A DNA stretch of 55,072 nt. Origin: an uncultured Kiritimatiellota bacterium. GTDB lineage: Bacteria; Verrucomicrobiota; Kiritimatiellia; RFP12; UBA1067. The notes under the pieces are model-generated. The model worked only from the letters and a program-made list of their open reading frames with translations. It had not been told where the DNA came from and did not search any database. Numbering within the stretch: position 1 is the first letter of the stretch; every line of letters starts with the position of its first letter. This document shows, piece after piece, positions 6,972 through 14,497 of this stretch. A program made the position numbers and the translations under genes. The stretch is taken from the NCBI GenBank assembly GCA_934635045.1, contig CAKTZA010000019.1, forward strand, positions 1 to 55,072, in the 5' to 3' direction.

Positions 6972-9206
6972 ATGCCCGTCAATCTCCAGACCTTCGCCGA
7001 TTTCGCGGCGCAGCACACGGTTCTCACGTCCAAGAACTTCCACGTCCACGACGCGGACGGACGGCTGGAAGCCGGCTCCGCCTCGCTCAAGCAGACGCTG
7101 GGCCGGGATCTGAGCGCCAACCAACGCACGATGGCGGCGTTCCGGAACTGCCTGTCGGCGCGGTACGGCGTCTTCGGCGAACACGCCTTCGACGCCGTCC
7201 TCGGCGCGCGCGCCGACGTCGGCAAGACCCTGCGCGCGAAGGACATTGCCTCGGTGATGCGCGCGCTGAACCCGACGGACACCGGCGCCGTGCGGACGGC
7301 GCTCATCGCGTCCCGCTTCGCAAACGAGGTGAACCGCCAGGTCGAGACGAATCCACGCGTCGTCGCCGCGAACGTCATGGGGGCGATGAAGGCGCGGCTG
7401 AACGAAAGCTTCGCGGACGACGTGATCTTCTCCCAGGCGGTTCGCCGCTGCACGACGCAGACGGCGCTGTCGCGGCTGATCGAGGACAAGATCAACGCGA
7501 TTCTCGACATGAGCACGGGCGCGGGGGCGCGGCGTCCGCTGACGCCGGATGCCGCCCCGGCGGCGGCACACGCGCCCGCAGCGGCAGCGGCGAATCCGCA
7601 GGTTCCGCTCGGCCTTCAGGCGCTGGACGGCGACACGTTCGGCGGCGCCGAGACGTCGGTTGAGGACCGGGTGCGCGCCGGGGCCTTCGGCGCGGGCATG
7701 CGCGTCAACGAGAGCGGCGTCAAGTACGTCTTCGAGAAGCTCAAGACGAGCGGCGTCGAGCCGGGGTTCATCGTCCGCAAGGACTGGACGGCCGCCGACA
7801 CGCAGACGATGATGACCGACGGGACGGATCTGGACCAGGTGGCGCGCACCGTCCTGGAGCAGCGGCTCGGGCGTCCGCTGACGGCGCAGGACGACGTCCG
7901 CGCGCTCAAGGCGCAGCACTTCGTCGCGATCCGCGACGCGGCGATGGCGGGCGTCGGCAACGTCCGCCGCCTGACGGAGCGGCACATCGTGAAGCTCGAC
8001 TACAACGAGAATGACCGGCGTGTCCGCCACGACGCGGCCCACATCGGCACGTTCAGGCTTCCGGTGCGGAACGCGATCAAGGGCGGCGCGATCAAGGGCG
8101 CGTTCTTCCGGGCCTTCCGCCTGACGACGGCCAACGCGGCGTCCGCCGGCGCCGTCGCCGAGGCTCTCGCGAACGACCTCACGCGGGCGATGGGCGTGCC
8201 GACGCAGGAGCTGTCGCTCGTCAAGGGACGCTACTCGGACGGACACGAGAAGCTCATGCTCGTCTCGAAGTTCGCCCACGGCTACAAGGACTTCGACGGC
8301 AACTTCCTGCAGGACGGACGCCTCGTGCCCGGACGCGACGCGGCGGGCAACGTCGTCCAGCCAGAGGACATCGGCCGCTACAAGGCGATGTTCCTGCTGC
8401 TCGCGGACCGGGACGCCGTCGGCTCGCACGGACAGAACAAGGGCCTCGTGAACGGGCAATTCTTCGCCATCGACCCCGGCCATTCGCTGGAGGGGAACGG
8501 CGCGGCGCTTGAGATCCACGACGACTTCTCGTTCAAGGACACCCAGGGCGGCGTGTTCGAGAAGCGGTTCCTCAACTTCTCCGTCTTCGACGACAGCAAC
8601 CGGTCCGAGAAGCTGAAGGGGATGGTGGCGATCCGCGACGCCTTCGTGCGCGGAGACTTCGACAACATCTTCAACGAATACGAGGCCCGCTTCCCCGCGG
8701 ACGAAGGCGGCGACCCTGCGCTCGGCTCGGCCATCCGCAGCCGCCTTGGGGAGATGCGCGCGGAGTTCAACGAGCAATACGACCGCATGATGGGCGTCTT
8801 CGGCGGGCAGCTCGCCGTCTACGACCATTTCCTGGCGCTGACGCCGGGCGACGACGCGACGGCCTGCGGGGTCATCGACGCGGTCGAGAACCTGGAGCGC
8901 CTCACGTCGCCGACCGTCGCCACGTCGAAGCACGGGGAGGTTCAGCTGCGCCATCTGGAGGTGACGCCGGAGACGCGTGTGCCGTGGAAGGTGCGCGTCG
9001 CGGACGGCGGCGCGGCCGTGTTCGCCTGCGATAGGCTGCCGGACGCCCGGCGGCCGCTGCTGGCGAATCTGCTCCAGCGCGCGGGCGTGACGGACGTCGC
9101 GACGGACGCGGGCGGCGCGTTCACGTTCACGGTGCCGCAGGCGAATCTGGCGGCGTTCCTCGGCTCGTTCACGGAGGCGGCCGTCCGGGCCGCCGTGGGC
9201 GGTTGA
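6972..9206 (+). CDS. Large T3SS effector candidate with an atypical-kinase-like motif
   Basis: 744 residues, no Sec signal or membrane segment, directly after its likely CesT chaperone. The N-terminal ~200 residues are helical, then comes an Ala/Pro-rich linker (about 195-215, PDAAPAAAHAPAAAAANPQ). The central part (about 370-520) contains LTRAMGVPTQELSLVKG, LMLVSKFAHG and then DRDAVGSHGQN (D479-N489) followed by FAIDPGHSL (D501). The D-x9-N then I-D-x-G spacing resembles catalytic and metal loops of PI3/4-kinase-like or HipA-like atypical kinases. That is a motif-level inference only; I recognise no named effector family. AAGGAGG lies upstream (6957-6963). Confidence 0.6.
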   Translation: MPVNLQTFADFAAQHTVLTSKNFHVHDADGRLEAGSASLKQTLGRDLSANQRTMAAFRNCLSARYGVFGEHAFDAVLGARADVGKTLRAKDIASVMRALNPTDTGAVRTALIASRFANEVNRQVETNPRVVAANVMGAMKARLNESFADDVIFSQAVRRCTTQTALSRLIEDKINAILDMSTGAGARRPLTPDAAPAAAHAPAAAAANPQVPLGLQALDGDTFGGAETSVEDRVRAGAFGAGMRVNESGVKYVFEKLKTSGVEPGFIVRKDWTAADTQTMMTDGTDLDQVARTVLEQRLGRPLTAQDDVRALKAQHFVAIRDAAMAGVGNVRRLTERHIVKLDYNENDRRVRHDAAHIGTFRLPVRNAIKGGAIKGAFFRAFRLTTANAASAGAVAEALANDLTRAMGVPTQELSLVKGRYSDGHEKLMLVSKFAHGYKDFDGNFLQDGRLVPGRDAAGNVVQPEDIGRYKAMFLLLADRDAVGSHGQNKGLVNGQFFAIDPGHSLEGNGAALEIHDDFSFKDTQGGVFEKRFLNFSVFDDSNRSEKLKGMVAIRDAFVRGDFDNIFNEYEARFPADEGGDPALGSAIRSRLGEMRAEFNEQYDRMMGVFGGQLAVYDHFLALTPGDDATACGVIDAVENLERLTSPTVATSKHGEVQLRHLEVTPETRVPWKVRVADGGAAVFACDRLPDARRPLLANLLQRAGVTDVATDAGGAFTFTVPQANLAAFLGSFTEAAVRAAVGG

Positions 9207-9245
9207 GTCCGCACGATATTCCATCGTGAGCGATTTCTCGATTCC

Positions 9246-9282
9246 TGGGGACAGGCCCCCCGATTGGCGGGGTCTGTCCCCA
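9246..9282. terminator. Strong REP-like hairpin and terminator ending the T3SS operon
   Basis: A stem of about 14 bp pairs TGGGGACAGGCCCC (9246-9259) with GGGGTCTGTCCCCA (9269-9282), with one G-U pair. It is followed by AATTTTT, as in a rho-independent terminator. The GGGGACAGGCC arm recurs at 24731 and 28733, so this is also a member of a dispersed hairpin family. It lies 40 nt after the effector stop. Confidence 0.75.
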
Positions 9283-9381
9283 ATTTTTATGTTAGAAAAT
9301 TCCGAAAAAAAGGTGTTTTGATAAAGTAACGTGAAAATGAGAATCTGATGCGGAAAGATCTCAGGCAAGGTGCCTCGTCTG

Positions 9382-9469
9382 AATCGGTCGGAAAAGAATT
9401 CAAATTCACCAAGAATCGGTCGGCCGAGTGACCGATTCTTTGGTATAATATCGCATAAAGTGACCGATT
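9382..9469. promoter_or_regulatory. Nested palindromic operator: four AATCGGTC half-sites
   Basis: AATCGGTC occurs at 9382-9389 and 9414-9421 on the plus strand and its complement GACCGATT at 9430-9437 and 9462-9469. Both pairs share exactly the same dyad centre (between 9425 and 9426); inner half-sites are 16 bp apart and outer ones 32 bp from inner. The sites overlap the -35 region and flank the -10 of the fic promoter. This is what a repressor dimer or tetramer site looks like; the winged-helix N-terminus of the Fic protein itself is the natural candidate binder. Confidence 0.8.
9444..9449 (+). promoter_or_regulatory. Extended -10 box of the fic gene
   Basis: TGGTATAAT; TATAAT is at 9444-9449, 34 nt before the start codon at 9483. 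It lies between two GACCGATT half-sites. Confidence 0.75.
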
Positions 9470-9482
9470 GGAGTCTTGAGAC

Positions 9483-10517
9483 ATGAGCAATCTTGATAGA
9501 ATTGTTGATTTCCTGCAGTATCATCCGGGTGTCAGCCGGACAGAATTGATGGCCCAGCTTAATCTTGGCGTAGGAGACACGCAGGTCAAGAAGCTGTTGG
9601 CTGACGGATTGTCGCGAGGCGACATTCGCGCTGAGGGCCGGGCGCGCGCGACACGTTATTTCATTACGGCAAAAGGTCAGCTGCTGAAGACGGTTAATCT
9701 CGACACGTATTATGCGATGCCGATTGAGAAGCGGGCCATGCAGACGGCCTACAACTTCACGTTGATCCGGGAAGATCTGCCGTCCATTGAGATTTTCACT
9801 CGCGAGGAGGCTTCGTTCCTGCAGGAACAGGAGCGGCTGTTTCGCGAACGCATCAGGGATTATCCGCGTGAACTGTATGCCAAGGAAATGGAGCGGCTCG
9901 GAATCGACTTGAGCTGGAAATCGTCCGAAATCGAGGGCAATACCTATACCCTGCTTGAAACGGTCAATCTTCTCAAGGACAAGGTTGAGGCAAAGGGCAA
10001 GAAGCGAGAAGAGGCGATTATGCTCCTGAATCACAAGGAAGCGCTCAAGGCTATCGTTGCACAGCCGGACTATTTCAAGACGATGTCATTGGCGAGGATG
10101 GAAGACGTTCATTCGTTGCTGATTGCGGGGCTTGGCGTCACGCGGAACTTGCGGCATGTGCGTGTCGGCATTTCCGGCACGAATTATCGTCCGCTTGAAG
10201 TCGAGGCGCAGATTCGCGAAGCCGTGCAGGATATGTGCGCGCTGGTGAACGGCAAGGCTGATCCTTACGAGAAAGCTCTTTTGACGCTTCTTCTTATCTC
10301 CTATATCCAGCCTTTTGTCGATGGCAACAAGCGCACGAGTCGACTGATGTCGAATGCGCTTCTCATCGCGAATGGGTGTTGCCCTCTTTCTTTTCGCACG
10401 GTCGAAGCTGACGATTACCGTGCGGCGCTGTTGCTGTTCTATGAGCAGAACAATCTCTCGGCTTTCAAGAAGATGTTTCTTGAACAGGTCGCCTTTGCCG
10501 TGAATGAGTATTTCTGA
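9483..10517 (+). CDS. Winged-helix Fic family protein with Gln in place of the catalytic His
   Basis: 344 residues. Residues 1-75 form a winged helix (VSRTELMAQLNLGVGDTQVK). SWKSSEIEGNTYT (near residue 145-157) is the (S/T)xxxE(G/N) inhibitory helix that normally blocks ATP binding. The Fic core reads IQPFVDGNKRTSR: the usual HPFxxGN(G/K)R motif with Gln276 where the base histidine should be (codon CAG, 10308-10310). Standard Fic enzymes transfer AMP to protein hydroxyls; without the His, activity may be lost or altered. I recall similar Fic proteins with Gln here, so this may be a subfamily trait. It lies next to the T3SS operon but has its own promoter and lower-GC sequence, so it looks like a separate cassette. 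Confidence 0.85.
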   Translation: MSNLDRIVDFLQYHPGVSRTELMAQLNLGVGDTQVKKLLADGLSRGDIRAEGRARATRYFITAKGQLLKTVNLDTYYAMPIEKRAMQTAYNFTLIREDLPSIEIFTREEASFLQEQERLFRERIRDYPRELYAKEMERLGIDLSWKSSEIEGNTYTLLETVNLLKDKVEAKGKKREEAIMLLNHKEALKAIVAQPDYFKTMSLARMEDVHSLLIAGLGVTRNLRHVRVGISGTNYRPLEVEAQIREAVQDMCALVNGKADPYEKALLTLLLISYIQPFVDGNKRTSRLMSNALLIANGCCPLSFRTVEADDYRAALLLFYEQNNLSAFKKMFLEQVAFAVNEYF

Positions 10518-10608
10518 TAACGCGCAAGACGTGCAGAGAGTTCAGTTTTTTTCAAAAATCGCAATCGATTCTTCAGGAAGTGCAATTTACTTTTCGCCGT
10601 TGATGGTG

Positions 10609-10614
10609 TATACT
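10609..10614 (+). promoter_or_regulatory. -10 box of the GH88 gene, 7 nt before the ATG
   Basis: TATACT at 10609-10614 with ATG at 10622. The expected start of transcription (about 10621) is at the start codon, so the mRNA should be leaderless. No ribosome site is present. Confidence 0.6.
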
Positions 10615-10621
10615 ACTGAAC

Positions 10622-11887
10622 ATGAAAACGATTCTTGTCGCTGTCCTTGCCGTCTGCGGTTCGTGTGCGTACGCCGAAACCGCGTCCGAAGCCGAACTCA
10701 AGGCGAAACTGCCGGAGATCTTCGCGAAGTCCGCCGCGCACTATCGCGCGCTCGACGCGGCGGCGACGCCGCTCATGCGGGACGAAAAGGGCGAGCCGCG
10801 CGTGCCGCATGGCTGGAAGAAGTGGAAGACGGGGAAGGACGAGCTCGACATGCGCTCGATCTACTGGTGGACGTCCGGCCATTTCCCCGGCTCGCTCTGG
10901 CTGCTTCACGAGGCGACGGGCGAGGCGTTCTTCCGCGACCGCGCGACGGCGTGGATGGAGCTGCTGCGTCCGGTCGCGGACTACGACGGCAACCACGACG
11001 TCGGCTTCATGATGTACTGCTCCTTCGGCAACGCGCGGCGCATCCTGAAGACGGACCGGTACGACGCGCTTCTCTGCCGGACGGCCGAGGCGCTCGCGCG
11101 CCGCCACTCGCCCGACCTCGGCCTCATCCGCAGCTGGGGCGAGATCTCGGATCGCAACCACTTCCTCGTCATACCCGACAACCTGATGAACTTGGAGCTG
11201 CTGACGTTCGCCTCGAAACAGTCGGGCGACCCGAAGTTCGCCGCGATCGCCCGTGCGCACGCGACGGCCACGATGGCGAACCACTTCCGCGCCGACGGCG
11301 GCACGTACCACGTGCTCGACTACGACCAGCGGCCCGGCTTCCTCGGCACGGTGCAGGGCATCCAGCGCGGACAGGGCCTCTCGTGCCGGACGGCGTGGAG
11401 CCGCGGACAGGCCTGGGCGGTCTACGGCTACACGATGATGTACCGCGAGACGAAGGACCCAGCGTATCTCGCCTTCGCGCAGAAGGTGACGGACTTCGTG
11501 CTGAACCATCCGAACCTGCCGGCGGACGGCATCCCGTACTGGGACTTCGGCGCGCCGGGCGAGGAACGCGATAGCTCGGCCGGCGCGATCCTGGCGTCAG
11601 GCCTTCTGGAGCTTGCGGACTTCGTCGGCGGCGCGAAGGGCGCGTCGTACCGCGCGTTCGCCGTCAAGCAGCTGCTCGCGCTCGCCTCGCCCGTCTACTT
11701 CGCCGCGCCGGGCGAGAACGGCGGCTGGCTGCTCAAGCACGGCGTCGGGCACAAGCCCGGCGACTCGGAGGTCGACACGCCGCTCAACTACGGCGACTAC
11801 TACTTCCTTGAGGCGCTGCTGCGCTTTCGCCTGACGGCCTCTCAGGCCGCCACGCGCGATTCCAATACCCCCCCCCCAGCTCATTAG
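10622..11887 (+). CDS. Exported GH88-family unsaturated uronyl hydrolase
   Basis: 421 residues with signal peptide MKTILVAVLAVCGSCAYA. GH88 enzymes remove the unsaturated uronic acid left by polysaccharide lyases, by hydration and then ring opening. The (alpha/alpha)6 barrel landmarks are present: YWWTSGHFPGSLWLL, NHDVGFMMYCSFGN with D126, IPDNLMNLELL with D186 (the two catalytic acids), TAWSRGQAWAVYGYTMMYRE and PYWDFGAPGEERDSSAGAI. It would act after the lyase encoded at 14498. The barrel ends near LEALLRF; the last ~15 residues are encoded partly by a C10 tract and look added on. Confidence 0.88.
   Translation: MKTILVAVLAVCGSCAYAETASEAELKAKLPEIFAKSAAHYRALDAAATPLMRDEKGEPRVPHGWKKWKTGKDELDMRSIYWWTSGHFPGSLWLLHEATGEAFFRDRATAWMELLRPVADYDGNHDVGFMMYCSFGNARRILKTDRYDALLCRTAEALARRHSPDLGLIRSWGEISDRNHFLVIPDNLMNLELLTFASKQSGDPKFAAIARAHATATMANHFRADGGTYHVLDYDQRPGFLGTVQGIQRGQGLSCRTAWSRGQAWAVYGYTMMYRETKDPAYLAFAQKVTDFVLNHPNLPADGIPYWDFGAPGEERDSSAGAILASGLLELADFVGGAKGASYRAFAVKQLLALASPVYFAAPGENGGWLLKHGVGHKPGDSEVDTPLNYGDYYFLEALLRFRLTASQAATRDSNTPPPAH
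11868..11877 (+). repeat. C10 homopolymer inside the last codons of the GH88 gene
   Basis: Ten C encode Thr-Pro-Pro-Pro before Ala-His-stop. With C9 the frame stays open to TAA at 11991-11993, giving about 36 extra residues; with C11 it closes after about 22. The flanks TTCCARTA and then GCTCATTAGC or GCTTTTAGC resemble those of the C11 tract at 28946, so the tract belongs to a small dispersed element. Between here and 12005 are two GC hairpins (AGGCCC-CAAA-GGGCCT near 11890-11906, and one around 11926-11958) and no gene. Confidence 0.8.
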
Positions 11888-12004
11888 CCAAGGCCCCAAA
11901 GGGCCTGAGAGACGCTTTCCGACGCGACGCCTCCTTCTGACGCGAAGGGGGCGTGTCGTTCGCTCGTTTTCGACATTCACACAACACAACTAAGGAGAGC
12001 AAAC

Positions 12005-14488
12005 ATGAACAGCATGAATCGAATCGGAATGGCGGTCGGGATGGCTTCTCTGCTGTCGGGCGCGACGTTTTCGGCGACGGCGCCGTATGCGTTCTACCCC
12101 GTCTCGGGTCAGGTCGTCGGCGCGGCGGCTTCCCAATGGACGGCATCGGGAGGTGACAGCCTGCCGGTCGCCTCGGGAACGGTTGTCAACGGGAAGGCGA
12201 ACCAGTCCGTCAGCGACGACGCGCCCGGCCGGTTCATCTACGCGAACGGCGAACAGGTCGTCGCCGATTGCCAGTCCTACCGTCTGGCGAAAACGTCCAA
12301 CAAGGCCGGCTCCTTCACCTGGTCAGACCTGCTGGAGAACCTGTGGGCGCAGACGTCGGAAACGGGCGGCTTCACGATCGAGTTCTTCATCAACCCGGCG
12401 GCTTCGGGCTCTTACAACAACGAGAACAACCTCAGCATCCAGAACGTTGCGCACACGGATTCGGCCTCCGATTTCGAGCAGGGCCTGACGGTCAATTTCG
12501 TCAACAACCAGAAAATCCGCTTTACCAATACGGGCCTGCGCGACAAATACAAGGACTTGACGCTGGCCGGCTTCTTCGTCGGCACGTCGGGCAACTATCG
12601 GAGCAGCTTGGACGACCGCTGGTGGCAGATTGCCGTGACGGCTTCGCGCGCGGACAACACGGCGCGTCTCTACGTCAACCGCAATCTGGCGGCGGAACTC
12701 CCGTGGACGAACACGACGTGCACGACCGGGCGTCAGTTCGTGCTGTCGTCCGGCACGACGGGGCAGGAATCGCGGTTTACGGCCCTGCGCGTGACGCCGG
12801 CCGTGCTGACGCCCGCCGAGATGATGGTCGCGAGCGACTGGGACAGCCGCGCCGACACGCCGACCGGGACGCAGACGCTGGCCTTCTACTCCTTTGCCGA
12901 CTGCGAAAACGGCTCGTTCGCGCCGACCAACGCGATCCGCCCGGACGCGGGGGCGGTCTGGGATGCGGCGATTCAGGTGCGCTGCTGTGGCCCGACCCCT
13001 TCGTTGGCCGCCGCGCCGTCCGTCTTCACGAATGCGGCTCCGGCCAAGTACATCTACGCGGGGCGCGGGGGCGCGCGTGTGGCTGAGAATCCGAAGTCCG
13101 TTTTCCTCGCCGCACAGAACATGGCCACAGGCAACAAGAACGGCGCGGTGCTTGACCTGTCGTTTCTTGCCCACGGTTTCAGGGATCTGGATGCATGGAC
13201 GGTCGAGTGGTTCTACCGGATGGAACGTCCGGGAGCTCAGTCGACCCGAACGATGCAGCTCGCGTCGCTGCGCGGTGCGGACGAGACGCTCGTGTCCGCT
13301 GTGCCGAACGCGACCCTGACGGCGAAGAACGTCGGCACGGGCGAGTCCGCCGCCTACAACGCGTCGCTGATGGTGTCGGCGGACGGGCCGGACAACCGGG
13401 CGGACGGCGACTCGCGCTGGCATCACGCGGCGCTCGTCTACGACAAGGCGACGAAGCGCCTGGCCTGCTGGGTCGATTATGCGCGGATTCAGCCGTCGGA
13501 CAGCCAGTCGGGGCTGGCCTTCGATTTCGTCGGCGACGGCACGACGCCGCTCGGCGACGTGAACCTCTATCTCGGCAACTCGAACGCCTGGACGGCGACC
13601 ACGGACGCGATGATGCGCGGGTCGGTCTCGTCGATCCGCGTCTCGTCGGGCGCGTTGGACGTGGATGACTTTCTCATGGCGTCCGACGCGGCGGCTTCGT
13701 CCGATTCGACGGTGTTCCACTGGCGGTTCGAGGGCCCGACCGGGCTGGTCTTGACGAACGAGGCGTCCGCCGCGTCCGTCGGCGAACTCTTTTCTGCCTC
13801 TCGGTTCGGCTACAATCCGACGCTGGTCAACGCCCTCACGAACCGTGTGGATTCGGATGTGCGGGCCGCGCAGCTGACGTCCGGCGGCGTGACGCTGGGC
13901 GCGAACGGCGGCTCACTGCGGTGCTGGGGCGGCGGCCAGACCGGCTTCGGCACGGCCCGCCTCTGGAGCCGGGCGGCCAAGGCGGCGCCCGTGTACGGGG
14001 CGTTGCACCATCCGACGAACTTCACGCTGGAGGCGTTTGTGAAGCTGGAGGCGGACGTGACGGGCACGATGACGCTGTTCGGCTACGGCGACGGCAAGGC
14101 CGACGGCTCGCAGACGTTCCTGTGGGCCGTGCAGTGCGACGGGGCGACGGGCGCGGTGACGGCGCATCTGCGGGATGCGTCCGGCGCGCAGACGTGGCTG
14201 ACGAAGGACGGATCGCGGACGCTCGCGTCGCTCGACAACCGCAAATGGCATCACGTCGCGTTGACGTTCGACCGTGCGGCGCAGACGGCGCGTCTCTGGT
14301 TTGACCGCAAGCTCGCGGCGGAATTGACGGGTGCGGACATCCTCTACACGGACACGCCGTATGCGAACTTCCGCTTCGGCATGGGCTTTCGCGGCTGGAT
14401 GGACGAGATTCGCCTGTCGGATCGCGTGCTGTCGTCGGACGAGCTGATTCGCCGCGCGCCGTCGGGCGTGCTGCTCATGATTCGCTGA
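12005..14488 (+). CDS. Exported multi-LamG (concanavalin A-like) surface protein
   Basis: 827 residues with a signal peptide ending near GATFSATA. Three LamG-type jelly rolls can be seen by their repeated signature: GGFTIEFFINPAAS/WWQIAVTASR (about 115-270), LDAWTVEWFYRMER/SRWHHAALVYDKATKR (about 390-555) and HPTNFTLEAFVKLEA/KWHHVALTFDRAAQTARL (about 670-815). LamG_3 domains bind glycans or proteins and are common in PVC surface proteins. No catalytic domain is seen. An AAGGAG site at 11992-11997 sets the start. The C-terminus is PSGVLLMIR, matching the ending of the beta-helix protein at 33134. It lies 9 nt before the lyase gene, so it probably serves that enzyme. Confidence 0.78.
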   Translation: MNSMNRIGMAVGMASLLSGATFSATAPYAFYPVSGQVVGAAASQWTASGGDSLPVASGTVVNGKANQSVSDDAPGRFIYANGEQVVADCQSYRLAKTSNKAGSFTWSDLLENLWAQTSETGGFTIEFFINPAASGSYNNENNLSIQNVAHTDSASDFEQGLTVNFVNNQKIRFTNTGLRDKYKDLTLAGFFVGTSGNYRSSLDDRWWQIAVTASRADNTARLYVNRNLAAELPWTNTTCTTGRQFVLSSGTTGQESRFTALRVTPAVLTPAEMMVASDWDSRADTPTGTQTLAFYSFADCENGSFAPTNAIRPDAGAVWDAAIQVRCCGPTPSLAAAPSVFTNAAPAKYIYAGRGGARVAENPKSVFLAAQNMATGNKNGAVLDLSFLAHGFRDLDAWTVEWFYRMERPGAQSTRTMQLASLRGADETLVSAVPNATLTAKNVGTGESAAYNASLMVSADGPDNRADGDSRWHHAALVYDKATKRLACWVDYARIQPSDSQSGLAFDFVGDGTTPLGDVNLYLGNSNAWTATTDAMMRGSVSSIRVSSGALDVDDFLMASDAAASSDSTVFHWRFEGPTGLVLTNEASAASVGELFSASRFGYNPTLVNALTNRVDSDVRAAQLTSGGVTLGANGGSLRCWGGGQTGFGTARLWSRAAKAAPVYGALHHPTNFTLEAFVKLEADVTGTMTLFGYGDGKADGSQTFLWAVQCDGATGAVTAHLRDASGAQTWLTKDGSRTLASLDNRKWHHVALTFDRAAQTARLWFDRKLAAELTGADILYTDTPYANFRFGMGFRGWMDEIRLSDRVLSSDELIRRAPSGVLLMIR

Positions 14489-14497
14489 GGAGGACGC

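Noticed and set aside
6597..10034. 1,145-codon minus-strand frame spanning the chaperone, effector and part of fic
   Set aside because: It crosses three recognisable genes, a terminator and a promoter, and shows no domain; a GC-driven shadow.
9483..10517. Fic protein as a T3SS effector
   Set aside because: It has its own promoter after the operon terminator and a DNA-binding N-terminus, so a regulator is more likely than an injected protein.
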